DNA of 64,000 nt from the NCBI GenBank assembly GCA_015179125.1, contig WHVA01000141.1, positions 165,879 through 229,878 of the forward strand. The letters are read 5' to 3'. This stretch comes from Gautieria morchelliformis. Lineage: Eukaryota; Basidiomycota; Agaricomycetes; Gomphales; Gomphaceae. Shown here one piece after another: positions 44,501 to 55,313 of the stretch (positions are counted from its first letter, which is position 1; each line of letters starts with the position of its first letter). The notes below the pieces were generated by a model that worked only from the letters and a program-made list of their open reading frames with translations, had not been told where the DNA came from and did no database searches. A program made the position numbers and the translations under genes.

Positions 44501-45626
44501 ATCCTAGAGGCCCCGAGTAGCCGGCCGATCCAGGTGAGTGTTGATTGATGTCACGTCGTGTTCACTGACTTAGGAAGTGGGTCACTGGTGACTGCCGTCT
44601 TTGCCCCCTTTCGGCTCCCAGCGCACTGTCACAGTACTGAAGCAGCCTGGTATGTGGTTCATGGATTCAATCACAGTTTTTCAGTGATTTTTACCTTAGG
44701 TTTCATCGCTATTCTGCCGCTCCACTGAAGCACCCTGGTATGGGTTTCACAGATTGGAAAGCGGTATTTCAGTGATTTTCACCTTATGTTTCATCCGTAT
44801 TTTCCGCTGTATATATTGATTTATGACTTGAAATAATGAGGCATTCAGTTGCTGCATCTCTGAACTGTGGTGATAGAACCACGGGATCGTAAGTGACTAT
44901 CTCACGGGAACCCAGTGGCCGTCGACTCGAAATGCCTGGGTCAATCCATTGGTCTTCCATTGTAGGATCCCTGAATACCCATGAGTCAACCCCTGAAACC
45001 AACTCATTGAAACGAAACTTTTTCCACTGATACCGATTCATTGAATTTTCAACGGGTTGTATTGGTATTTACACTAGCTATAATGGTTTATATACTGAAT
45101 CTGTTGTAAATGGCGGGATACCGGATTTACTACTGTGTGAGCATGCGTTGCCACGCGCGCACATACATTTACCTCTAACCCTGAGCCAAACCCCGAGGCC
45201 GATCAAACTCGAGATCTGAGGCCTTTAGTTAAATGTATCGGCGTATTGTCAAGTGCCGGCGGTATCTACCATCATCATGACCCTTCTCCATGTCTAATCT
45301 AATGTAGCTGCGGTACATAGTTAAATAGCTAGTGATTCATGTAGATAACCTCAGGCAGTAAAACTCCAATTCTTCAGTGATTGTTCGGGCCCACTGAGGC
45401 CACTGATTTCTTTGACTCGAGGGTGTTATGAGTCGGTGTGTCCGTTGTTGTCACTGCGTGCGGTGTTAGCGCATACAACTGAAGTTGTTCTCCCATCTCT
45501 ACCCTATCCACGTCTCTCTATGACCTTACGACTCCCCCACACATACGCAATCCCATCGCTCAAGCCTTTTTACAGAATCCTCAGTGGGTCCACCGAATAG
45601 GATTCATTGGGTTGACTACCCACAGT
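41550..45626. other. Interior of the inverted-repeat structure; no recognised gene
   Basis: 41550-41583 is the tail of the left minisatellite. 41590-41890 is AT-rich with repeated AGTACTGAAATTTAG-like motifs. 42480-42960 has a 159-codon ORF with no domain. 43000-44180 is a diverged tandem duplication. 44640-44810 is a two-copy repeat (about 90 bases: CACTGAAGCA, CCTGGTATG, TTCAGTGATTTT). Nothing resembles a transposase. Confidence 0.45.
43000..44180 (+). repeat. Diverged tandem duplication of a 0.6-0.7 kb segment
   Basis: TGCGTGGACGAGGACAGCCT occurs near 43070 and again near 43763; the phrase TTGCACAAACTCATAATAC occurs near 43539 and 44132. Offsets of about 690 and 590 bases show indels between copies. 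Frames are not conserved. Confidence 0.7.
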
Positions 45627-46195
45627 GTGACAGCGCCGGTACCAGCGGAAGCCTGCGCTGACAGCGACGTGCACCGGCGCACGCGTGCGCTGACAGCGCC
45701 GGCACCAGCGCAAGCGTGCGCTGACAGCGCCGAGTACCAGCGCACCCCTAGGCTGACAGTGCTGGGTACCAGCGCAAGCCTGCGCTGACAACGACGTGCA
45801 CCAGCGCACGCTGCGCTGACAGCGCCGGGTACCAGCGCACGCCTGCGCTGACAGCGCCGGTACCAGCGCCAGCCTGCGCTGACAGTGACGTGCACCAGCG
45901 CACGCTGCGCTGACAGCGCCGGGTACCAGCGCACGCCTGCGCTGACAGCGAAGTGCACCAGCGCACGCTGCGCTGACAGCGGCGGTACCAGCGGAAGAGT
46001 GCGCTGACTGCGACATGCACCAGCACACGCGTGCCTTGACAGCGCCGGCACCAGCGCAAGCGTGCGCTGACAGCGCCGAGTAGCAGCGCACGCCTGCACT
46101 GACAGTGACGTGCACCAGCGCACGCTGCGCTGACAGCACCGGGTACCAGCGCACGCCTGCGCTGACAGCACCAGGTACCAGCGCATGCCTGCACT
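45627..46195 (-). repeat. 31-32 base GC-rich minisatellite, right arm
   Basis: The reverse complement repeats the unit order of 34745-35340, with about 18 units. It is flanked outward by the same unique sequence (TGACATTAGATTTCGGTACC) in inverted orientation. Confidence 0.9.
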
Positions 46196-46468
46196 GGAGA
46201 AAACTCTGACATTAGATTTCGGTACCTTTTACACAAACGGTAATATTCAGTACCTTTGAGCACTGACAAATCAGTGCTCAAAAATATCATTAAATGAGCA
46301 CCAAAAATAAGTGCTTTGGAGCACTGAATTTCAGATACTAAAAAACATGCAAGTATGTGAAAATTTTTTGAAACGTGATCGCCCTCTTCACTCGGCCGTC
46401 ATAGCCCCACTTAGACATCCATCCACAGAGGTTGTATATCGTGCAAGCCGAGTGATCATGCGCCATAG

Positions 46469-46990
46469 TGTTACGACTGTTCATTTCCAACTTCCGACCC
46501 TCAGTTCCGCCACACCTTTCCGCCCCTTCGATATTTCCGCAACACATTCCGCCCCTCCGTTATTTCCGACATTCCGCCCCTTGTACATTTCCCTTGTTCT
46601 TTCGACTCTATTACTCGGACCCACCGGACCCACCTTGCTGTCCATCAAGACCATATATCCGGCCACCCTTGTAGTTCATTGTCAGATATGTTTTCCCGAC
46701 CCCTTGTTCTTTGCCATTGTTCTACCTTACCCTGAACCCCCCTTGTAGTCCCATTGTTCCCAATAGTTAGTTCCCACGCATTGTCTACTCGACTTCCGCT
46801 TCCCCCGGATTTTGCTTAGTACCATCCCATTACCTGTTGTCTCAGCTCTTTGTATAAAAGCCTGTCATGTATGTCTGTTATTCTGCAATCAGATAATCGC
46901 CTTCGATACTTGATTTCCTTCGCTCCATCTCCTGTTCTTAGTACAGCGAGTCTAGCAAGATCTCAGTCTCTCCCCGCCTTCCGTCTTCTG
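46469..46990 (+). repeat. LTR-like repeat, copy 1
   Basis: It starts TGTTACGACTGTTCATTTCC exactly at the tip of the inverted arm and has a TATA box (TATAAAA, 46853-46859) after CTCAGCTCTTTG. Diverged copies lie on the minus strand at about 51830-52330 and 54920-55313, the latter also starting TGTTATGACTG. No coding capacity. Probably a solo LTR or LTR fragment of a retrotransposon not otherwise present. Confidence 0.55.
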
Positions 46991-47009
46991 CCTTCCGCTC
47001 AGGTCCATG

Positions 47010-47511
47010 TGCAGGAAATATTGCTTTCATCCCCAGGATCATCATTAAGCCATCAGAGGGAGAGTTGCCATTTGTGCTGCAAAGGAGGCAGTTTCCGGTG
47101 TGTTTGGCATTTGCAATGACTATCAACAAGTCTCAGGGACAGTCTTTGGGTACGGTTGGGCTGGACCTGAGATATCCAGTGTTTGGACATGGTCAGTTGT
47201 ATGTTGGTGTATCAAGAGGGACCAATTGGAACAGAGTGAAGGTCTTGCTTGAGGAGGGTTTGGACACAACCAACATTGTATATAAAGATGTATTACTTAG
47301 AGCTGCTTGATTTTTTTATATCCACTTCTCTTGATATGGTTTATGTGTTTGACTTCATTTTACTTGATGCAAATTGATCACTTTGGTTTTCCCCAATGTA
47401 CTTGACCTTACTGATATGTTAGACTTACCAATGTGTTAGACTTACTGATGCATTTGACCTTACCGAGGCGCTTGACCTACACCCCCGCGCGAAGCACAGG
47501 TACCCACCTAG
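47010..47511 (+). pseudogene. Helitron helicase C-terminal fragment with 3' terminus (5'-truncated copy)
   Basis: 47035-47310 encodes [20 protein letters not shown], then [19 protein letters not shown] and [20 protein letters not shown], the end of a Pif1-like helicase (motifs V-VI). Then come short TTGACCTTACTGATG-like repeats, a degraded GC hairpin (CCCGCGCGAAGCACAGG) and CTAG at 47508-47511 followed by T, the layout of a Helitron 3' end. Everything upstream is replaced by the LTR-like repeat. Confidence 0.8.
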
Positions 47512-47742
47512 TCTAAAAGTTAAACGAGCACGGTGGGTTGTGGGTGTCGAGGCTGACAAATAATATTACAAATAATATTATGTAAAAGTTAGGTCAGCGG
47601 AGCGAGCGGCGCAGCCGTGAGCCCTAGGCCCCTGGCCCAGGCCAGACCATTGACGCTGCGCAGCAGCGTCCCGGGTCACGTGACTGGTTTGCGTTCGTCA
47701 CGACCATACGCGAGGGTGGTCTGTGCACGACCCTTCGCTCGG

Positions 47743-47748
47743 TATAAA
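47743..47748 (+). promoter_or_regulatory. TATA box of Helitron unit A
   Basis: TATAAA in CGGTATAAAGAGAG. The matching position in unit B is TATATAAAG (49990-49998), with conserved CACGTGAC upstream in both. Confidence 0.5.
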
Positions 47749-47904
47749 GAGAGCAATGCTGCAGAACTGCACTCCCCACTGGTGTCTTCCTGTGTTCTGG
47801 CTGTGCTGGTGGGCTTACCATTGCTTTGGCTGGGCTCTGGGTGTCTTTGTGTGTGTCTCTGGGTATCTCTGGGCTTCTCTGGCTGTGAATTGACACCAGC
47901 TTCT

Positions 47905-48420
47905 GCTTCAATGTCCTGTATATTTTTTTGATATTTTTTCGCAAATACATATCAATAAACCTAACTTATTAATAGCCAACTTAATTATCCTGTACATTTT
48001 TTTGATATTTTTTCGCAAATAGACATCAATAAATCTAACTTGCTAACCTTAATCACTGCCAACTTAAATATCCTGTACATTTTTTTTATATTTTTTCGCA
48101 AGTAGACATCAATAAATCTAACATGCTAACCTTAATCACTGCCAACTTAAATATCCTGTACTTTTTTTGATATTTTTTCGCAAGTAGATATCAATAACTT
48201 ATTCTGACTTGGCTACAGTTAATAACAACTTCTGTTTTAATGTAGTGTGTGTTCTTTTTATCTTTTTTTGAAAAATAAATATAGATATCAATGAATTATC
48301 CTCACTTTGCTAAACTTAGTACCAGCTTCAGCTTAAATGTAGTGTACATTTTTTTGACATTTTTTCAAAAGGTAGATATCAATAAATTATCCTGACTTTG
48401 CTAAAATTAATGACAACAGC
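47905..48420 (+). repeat. T-rich tandem repeat, period about 80-85 bases
   Basis: Units of ATCCTGTACATTTTTTTGAT, ATTTTTTCGCAA and ATCAATAAATCTAAC recur at about 47910, 47987, 48070 and 48153, then become more diverged to 48420. Related units recur in Helitron unit B at 50640-50930. Confidence 0.75.
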
Positions 48421-48493
48421 TGCTTAAATGTGGTTTCTTTTGCTATTGTATATATGTCACAAAATAGATACTGATACATGTCCCTGATATGTG

Positions 48494-49275
48494 TGAGGAC
48501 ACGTTACGTTTGGGGACATGCTACCTGTGAGGACACGTTATGTGTGGGGACACGCTACCTGTGAGGACATGTTATGTGTGGGGACACGCTACCTGTGGGG
48601 ACACGTTACGTGTGGGGACACGCTACCTGTGGGGACACGTTACGTGTGGGGACATGCTACCTGTGAGGGCACGCTACCTGTGGGGACACGCTACCTGTGG
48701 GGACACGCTAACTGTGGGGACACATTACGTGTGGGGACATGTTACCTGTGAGGACACGTTACGTGTGGGGACACGCTGCCTGTGAGGACACATTATGTGT
48801 GGGACATGTTATGTGTGGGGACACGCTACCGGTGGGGACACGCTACCTGTGGGGACACGTTACATGTGGGGACACATTACGTGTGGGGACATGCTACCTG
48901 TGAGGACACGCTACCTGTGGGGACACGTTACGTGTGGGGACATGCTACCTGTGGGGACACGCTACCGGTGGGGACATGCTCCCTGTGAGGACATGTTACA
49001 TGTGGGGACACGTTACATGTGGGGACACGTTACATGTGGGGACACGTTACATGTGGGGACACGTTACATGTGGGGACACGTTACATGTGGGGACACGCTA
49101 CCGGTGGGGACACGCTACCTGTGGGGACACATTATGTGTGGGGACACATTACATGTGGGGACACGTTACATGTGGGGACACGTTACATGTGGGGACACGT
49201 TACATGTGGGGACACGTTACATGTGGGGACACGCTACCTGTGAGGACACATTACGTGTGAGGACATGCTATCCAA
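48494..49275 (+). repeat. 17-base minisatellite, about 45 copies
   Basis: Unit GGGGACACGTTACATGT with frequent variants (GCTACCTGT, TTACGTGT). Because 17 is not a multiple of 3, all forward frames stay open and encode the same 17-residue peptide period (TCGDTLHVGTRYMWGHV). The last 250 bases are the most homogeneous. A shorter array is at 52340-52610 in unit B. Confidence 0.9.
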
Positions 49276-49615
49276 CTGCACTTTGGGTCTTCCCCCATTT
49301 CTGATTTTGGCATTGTTTCTGGTTCTGTGAGTGTCACCGGAGGATCAGCTGGCATATCGATATAACCACATTGTCAAAATTCAGGATCCCCAAGATCACT
49401 ATTGGATCTATTTCACAATGCACAAGCTTTGAAACCTGTGGATTATGACAATAGGCGCAATCTTATAATCTCTGATGATTCTGTCAAGACTATTACCACT
49501 TTCATGTCTAGAGTCGCTGGGAGGCCCATCCCAGAGGTCGAGAGAGAGCTCTGCATGTTCGGCTGTTCCATGGGTGCATACATGATTCATGATACTATGT
49601 GATCAGGGATATATT
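49270..49615 (+). repeat. Segment shared by Helitron units A and B
   Basis: It recurs at 52600-52945 with about 95 percent identity by eye. One frame reads YDNRRNLIISDDSVKTITTF and MSRVAGRPIPEVERELCMF; the frame is kept in both copies, with the difference RPIPEVERE/KAIPEVKRE. Could be a captured gene fragment or a piece of an ancestral Helitron protein. Confidence 0.6.
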
Positions 49616-51019
49616 TTGCATGATCCTATTTACCCCAATGCACTTGACCTTACTGATTCACTTGACCTTACTGATGCATTTGACCTTACCAAGGCGCTTG
49701 ACCTACACCCCCGCGCGAAGCGCGGGTACCCACCTAGTTACACTATATGAAAGCGGCTCGGTGGGAGGTTGTGGGCACGCTGACCAATGCTGACCAATGC
49801 TTGGTCATTAGTTTGTTAGCGGAGCGCGCGAGCGGCGCAGCCACCAGCCCCTCGCCCTATCACCGGTTTACGCCGGTCTGCCGGCTCCAGGTCTCTTTAG
49901 GTCAGCGGCGAGCGGCGCAGCCGTGAGAACACTGCGCAGCGGTCACGTGACCCGTTCGCGCGTGGTCCGTGCACGACACGCGCAGGTGGTATATAAAGGC
50001 AGTTCGGTAGGATGGAACGCCAGGAATCTGCCTGACCGGCAATTCCTCACTCTGCTGTCTGCTCTCTCTGCTGTGTGCTGTCTGCTGTGTCTGCTGTCTG
50101 CGGTGTCTGCTCTCTGCACTGTCTGCACTGTCTGCTGTCTGCTGCGCTCTCTGGTGTCTCCTCCTTTCGCTGGCTGGCTGTCTATGGCTTTGGTTGGCTG
50201 GCTATCTATTGGCTTGCCTGGCTTTCTATTGGTAAGTAATATCTCTTTTTTAATGCATTCCCATGTATTTTATTTTATTTGTGTTTGTAATTTTATTGGT
50301 TCCATTTTTTTTTTCTTCATATTGTATTGTCACATGTGCTTTATATTTTTGTGAATTTTTTTGAAAATAGATTTAAATAAAATCCCAAGACTGCTGAAAA
50401 AAAGTATTTTTATATATATATTTTTCAGGTTTTTTTTTTTCAAAAATTGACAGTTTCCTCTAAAATTAATGACAATAGGTTCTACTTTTAAATGTGGTTT
50501 GTTTCGTTGTTTTATTTACTGTAAAGCTGCCAGGCACTCCTTCTCTGGCTATACTGGTGGCTGGCTTACTATGGCTTTGGCTGGGCTCTGGGTTTCTCTG
50601 TCAGTCTCTGGGCTTCTCTGGCTTTGGATGGACATTAATAACAGCTTCTGCTTCAATGTACTGTACTTTTTTGACATTTTTTCGCAAATAGATATCAATA
50701 AATTATCCTGACTTTGTGACAATTGACAACAGCTCCAGGTTATGTAAATGTACAGTGGATTTTTTTGACATTTTTCGAAAAATAGATAATCCTAACTTTG
50801 CTAAAATTAATAACAGCTTCAGCTTACATGTACTGGACAATTTCTTGACATTTTTTTCGAAAAATAGATAATCCTGACTTTGCTAAAAATTAATGACAGC
50901 AGCTGCTTAAATACGGTTTCCTTGACTATTTTATTTATGTCTGTATATGTGATACATGTCCCTGAGTTTGCTAAAAGTTAATAAGTAGTAACAGCCTCCG
51001 CTTGCTTCACTTTGAGGCC

Positions 51020-51760
51020 CTTGGGGATATGCTACACATACCATTGGGACATGCTACGCATGCTATGCTTGAGGGGCATGCTACATACACTATGCATGGG
51101 GGCACGTATGTTATGCGTGGAGACATGCATGTTATGCGTGGGCACAGGCATGCTATACTTGGGGACATGCACGCTATGCTTGGGGACATGCACGCTATGC
51201 ATGGGGACACACACGCTATGCATGGGGATGTGCACACTATATGTGGGGACACACTATGCTTGGGGGACACGGTACAAACCAGGGACACACTACAGGGGAA
51301 AACACTACAAACAAGGGACATTCCATGCTATACTTGGGGGACACACTACAAACAAAGGGCATGCTATGCACACTACACTTGGGGGACATTTTATGCATTG
51401 GGGACACACTTTGCACACTATACTTGAGGGGGATGCTACACACACTACATGTAGGGACATGCTACATTTGGGGACATGCTACAAGCCAGGGACATGCTAC
51501 ACACAAAATACTTGAGGGACATGTTATGCATGTGGGACATGCCATGCACACTGTACTGCATGTGGGGACACACTACATATGGAGACATGCTACATGTGGA
51601 GACACACTACGCACACTATACTTGGGGACACACTACATGTGGGGACATGCCGCATGTGAGGACATGCTACATGTGAGGACAGATAAAGTGTGATGACACA
51701 CTACAGGCAAGGACACACTACATGTGAGGACATGCTACATGTGAGGCAGGGGACATGAGA
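51020..51760 (+). repeat. Degenerate minisatellite (GGGGACATGCTA-type units)
   Basis: Units of GGGACATGCTAYGCATGCTA and relatives with 17-30 base spacing, clearly related to the 17-base repeat but longer and more diverged. Confidence 0.7.
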
Positions 51761-51829
51761 CATGGGAGAAATGTGTAGAGTCATTACCTGTTATGTATCA
51801 GGTTTGGATCTAAAAGGACTGCAGCTTCA

Positions 51830-52330
51830 ACTTATATGTTGCACCCCCAACTATCATCCTAAGTATTTTGGAGATCTGAGATTGGAAGTTGGAAGAGGTT
51901 GAGTATTGTAACTGAAGTAGTAAGGGTTCAAAAATTGAGTTAAGTTGGATATGAGAAATCAAGTTGGAAGACGGAGCTCAGAGAGACAGAGGCCTTGCAG
52001 GTCTAAGAACTGGAGACAGTGCAAAGGGAGTCACGTATCAAAGTCGATTATCTGATTGCTGAACAGAGGCACACATGACTGGGTTTTATACAAAGAGCTG
52101 AGACAACATGTCAGAAGGTAGAGGTAAGCAATTCCAGTGCGAGCAAAAGTAACTAGGATAAATGGAGTAAGTAACTAATACCGAACAAGAGGAACTACAA
52201 GGGGGTGCCAGGTAGAACTAAGAACAATCCATAGGCAAAAGAACAAGGGGAATATGGGTCTAATTGATTGTTACGTTTGGAATTCCCATAGGTCGGAACT
52301 GGAAAGGACAACGGCTTCAACTTATGTGTT
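51830..52330 (-). repeat. LTR-like repeat, copy 2
   Basis: The reverse complement matches 46469-46990 in order: CCCCTTGTTCTTTTGCC, GTTGTCTCAGCTCTTTGTAT, CAATCAGATAATCG. Both ends are bordered by a similar sequence (GCTTCAACTTATRTGTTGC), possibly a long flanking duplication or the real LTR ends. Confidence 0.5.
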
Positions 52331-52339
52331 GCGCCCCTG

Positions 52340-52610
52340 ATGAATGCGTTACATGTGAGGACATGTTACATGTGGGGACACACTACCTGTGAGGACACGT
52401 TACGTGTGAGGCCACACTACCTGTGGGGACACATTACGTGTGAGGACACATTATGTGTGGGGACATGCTACCGATGGGGACACGTTACGTGTGAGGACAC
52501 GCTACCTGTGGGGACATGTTACGTGTGAGGACACATTACATGTGGGGACACACTACCAGTGAGGACACGTTATGTGTGAGGACACATTATGTGTGTGGAC
52601 ATGCTATCCA
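52340..52610 (+). repeat. 17-base minisatellite, shorter array in unit B
   Basis: About 16 units, GTGAGGACACGTTACGT type, ending at the same TATCCAACTGCACTTTGGG junction as the array in unit A. Confidence 0.85.
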
Positions 52611-52998
52611 ACTGCACTTTGGGTCTTCCCCCATTTCTGATTTTGGTATTGTTTCTGGTTCTGTGAGAGTGTCACCGGAGGATCAGCTGGCATATCGATA
52701 TAACCACATTGTCAACATTCAGGATCCCCACGATCACTATTGGATCTATTTCACAATGCACAAGCTTTGAAACCTTTGTATTATGACAATAGGCGCAATC
52801 TTATAATCTCTGATGATTCAGTCAAGACCATTACTGCTTTCATGTCTAGAGTTGCTGGGAAGGCCATCCCAGAGGTCAAGAGGGAGGTCTGCATGTTCAG
52901 CTGTTCCAGGGGGGCATACATGATTCATGATAATATGTGAATAGGGATATAATTTGCATGATGCTTTTTATTTGCCACAATGCACTTGACCTTACTGA

Positions 52999-54030
52999 TG
53001 TCAAGATTGGTTTTTAGGCGTTAATATCGTGTATTAGTGAACACAGCGAATGCCCGAATAACTTGTGCGAATAAGTATGCCGTTCGGCGAATAAGTGAAC
53101 CGATGAATGTTCACGAAACAAGAGGGTTGCCCAAACGGGGCCCGCCCTATCTACAGTTGTAGCGAAATAGCCCGTGGCACTTGACGACGTAACGTGCAAG
53201 GTATCACGGAAGGGCTGTCTAAGTTTCGATGGTCCCTTCGCTGGCGAAGGTACTCCTTCGGAGCCCTTCGCCAACAGCACAGAAAGTAGTTCGAAGGCTA
53301 AGGTAACGAAGATGAAGTATGAGAACTCACCAGTGATGCCTAAGTCCTTTGCTGGTTGAAGATAGAAATCTTCAAGAGGAGGCTCAAGACGATGATCACA
53401 GCGAGGTCAGGTTTGCACAAGATGGACGACGTATGAGAATTGAACTGGGGAATGTACATGTGAATGTAAACCACTTATACCGAATGTTCGTAAGGTATCA
53501 GAGAATAGGGAAGAGGCCGTCACAAGTCAGGGTTGGATAGGGGTGTGCAGTCATGATACTAAGGAGATGGAATACACATACAATAGAGTGAGGGAGGAGT
53601 GCGAACATGAAACGACGGAGAGTAAAGGTGGCGAAGGTACTTATGTACGAAACCATGTCTTGGGACCCGCATACATGTCACCCTGCACGGACTCTTCATC
53701 CACTGGGTTGATCCCACACGACCTATGGAAGGAACGCCCCGCGAACATACTTTGGCCATACGAAAACCCAAAGGGGTTGGATTAAGAAGATGATGGGGTT
53801 AGTGATGAATCATCATGCCGGGTAAATGGTATAGATCGTATTTTGATGGCGTGCATGTTGGCGAAATGTGCGAGCAGCGAATAGCGGTTCGGAGAATGGG
53901 GCGAACAGCGAACAGAGCGGATGTAGAGGACGAGTGGTCGAAGGGTGAGGCGAACTATGGCAAAGGTGCTAGGGAGTGACGAGGGGGAACATAGAGGCAG
54001 TGGGGTAAGGAAAATAGTCAGGTCATGACA
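52999..54030 (-). mobile_element. Solo LTR, 1032 bases, target duplication ACTGA
   Basis: The ends are TGTCAAGATTGG and GGTCATGACA (TG...CA). ACTGA stands at 52994-52998 and 54031-54035. Removing it restores the TTGACCTTACTGATTCACTT repeat seen intact at 49640-49680. It is GCGAA/TTCGC-rich with no long ORF. Orientation is not certain because both ends begin TGTCA. Confidence 0.85.
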
Positions 54031-54919
54031 ACTGATTCACTTGACCTTACTGATGCGTTTGACCTACACCCCCGTGCGAAGCGCGGGTACCCACCTAGTC
54101 TATAGTATAAAGTTGCTGGGGGGGCGGTTGTGGGTGTTTTACATAATAATGTTATCTAATTTTCTGAGTTTGAATGCAAGCAGCGCAGCCGCGAGCGACC
54201 AAGCAGCGTTTCTGGTCACATGACCAGTTCACGTCCACCGCTACTGCGCACGCACCCACCTTCCCTCAATCCTCCTGTTGGCATTTCCTTTGGCTCAACT
54301 GCTGGCAACCTCTAGCTCTCCTGCACACTATCTCTGTGCATGCTGGATCTGTCTGTCTGCTGCTGGATCTGTTCTGCTGCTGGATCTCTGTGTCTGCTAC
54401 TGGATCTCTCTGTCTGCTGCTGGATCTTTGTGTCTGCTGCTGGTTCTCTGTGTCTGCTACTAGCTCTCTCTGTGTCTGGCTCTCTCTGTGTCTGTTACTG
54501 GGGCTGTCTGCCTCTCTACAGCCCCCTCAGGTAAATATTGTTAATATTTTCGCTTTTTTATCCTCTTTTGACTTCTTTTCAGCCTAGGCTGCTCCTCTCA
54601 TTGCCTCCCACCTTTCTGGATGGTAATTACTGGCTCTGGTGAGTTTTTTCCTATCATATCTATCATTTCTTCCAATAATTTTCGCTTTTTTATCCTCTTT
54701 TTGTCTTCTTTTCCCCTCTCTCAATGCCTCCCACCTTGCCTGTCTGATATTGCTGCATCTGGTGTGTGTCTTGCTATCATGGTTTGATATTTTTTAGAAT
54801 CAGCTGCTCTCCATGGTAAATATTGCTATTTCTTGCTATAATTTTCGCTTTTTTAATCTCTGTTTGACTCCTTTCAGCCTATGTTGCTCCTCTCATTGCC
54901 TCCCACCTTTCTTGATGAG

Positions 54920-55313
54920 AATAATGACCATACATGAGGGGCTTTTATACAAAGAGCTGAGACAATATGTAATGGTGTGGTACTAAGCAAATTCTGGAGG
55001 GAGCGGAAGTCAGATAGACATACAGGATAACTAACTAATTGGGAACAAGGGGACTACAAGGGGAGTGCATGGTAGGGTAGAACAATCGCAAAAGAACAAG
55101 GGGTCGGAAAGTATATCTGACATAAAGAAACAACGAGACTCCAAAGGGGCCAGACAGATGGTCTTGCTGTGCTGTGAGGCGAGTCTGGTGGGTTCGAGTA
55201 ATAGAGTCAAAAGAACAAAGGAATAAAACAATGGGCCGAATGTTGGAATTATCGGAGGGTTGGAATGTGCATGGAACTGAGTGTTGGAAGTCGGAAATGC
55301 ACAGTCATAACAC
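54920..55313 (-). repeat. LTR-like repeat, copy 3
   Basis: The reverse complement starts TGTTATGACTGTGCATTTCC and follows copy 1 through the TATA region (CTCTTTGTATAAAAGCC), then breaks off. It is 3'-truncated relative to copy 1. Confidence 0.6.

Larger units (their letters stand above)
34477..46468. mobile_element. 12-kb structure bounded by about 0.86-kb inverted arms (candidate foldback-type transposon)
   Basis: 34477-35340 is repeated in inverted orientation at about 45627-46468. The tips share CTATGG and GCATGATCACTCGGCTTGCA, followed by 250 bases of unique sequence and then a minisatellite array whose units appear in the same order in both arms. Removing the 6.2-kb Ty3 insertion leaves about 5.8 kb. 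The interior (41584-45626) shows no transposase I can recognise. No target duplication is visible; the right tip abuts another repeat (46469), which may have removed it. Long arms made partly of tandem repeats are the layout of foldback elements, but segmental inversion-duplication is an alternative. Confidence 0.6.
47512..49737 (+). mobile_element. Helitron unit A (non-autonomous), head-to-tail with its neighbours
   Basis: It begins TCTAAAAG directly after the previous CTAG and ends CTAG (49734-49737), preceded by a perfect hairpin CCCGCGC-GAA-GCGCGGG (49709-49725). Inside: a GC-rich leader with AGCGGCGCAGCCGTGAG and GGTCACGTGACT, TATA box (47743-47748), CTCTGG-rich leader, T-rich tandem units, the 17-base minisatellite, and a segment shared with unit B. 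No Rep or helicase. The 5' boundary (TC) is inferred from the junction. Confidence 0.65.
49738..54098 (+). mobile_element. Helitron unit B (non-autonomous), with two later insertions
   Basis: It follows CTAG of unit A without spacer and ends CTAG (54095-54098) after hairpin CCCGTGC-GAA-GCGCGGG. It shares the GTGGGAGGTTGTGGG and AGCGGCGCAGCCGTGAG blocks, TATA box, CTGTCTGC-rich leader, T-rich units, minisatellite and the 52600-52945 segment with unit A. A solo LTR (52999-54030) and an LTR-like repeat (about 51830-52330) are inserted in it. Its first base is TTACAC rather than TCTA, so the 5' terminus is less canonical. Confidence 0.6.

Noticed and set aside
48494-49275. Possible CRISPR array
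   Set aside because: The repeat is contiguous 17-base tandem without unique spacers, in a eukaryotic genome.
48518-49304. Repetitive Trp/Gly/Cys peptides (MWGHVTCGDTLHVGTRY)
   Set aside because: Artefact of the 17-base minisatellite; the same peptide occurs in all three forward frames.
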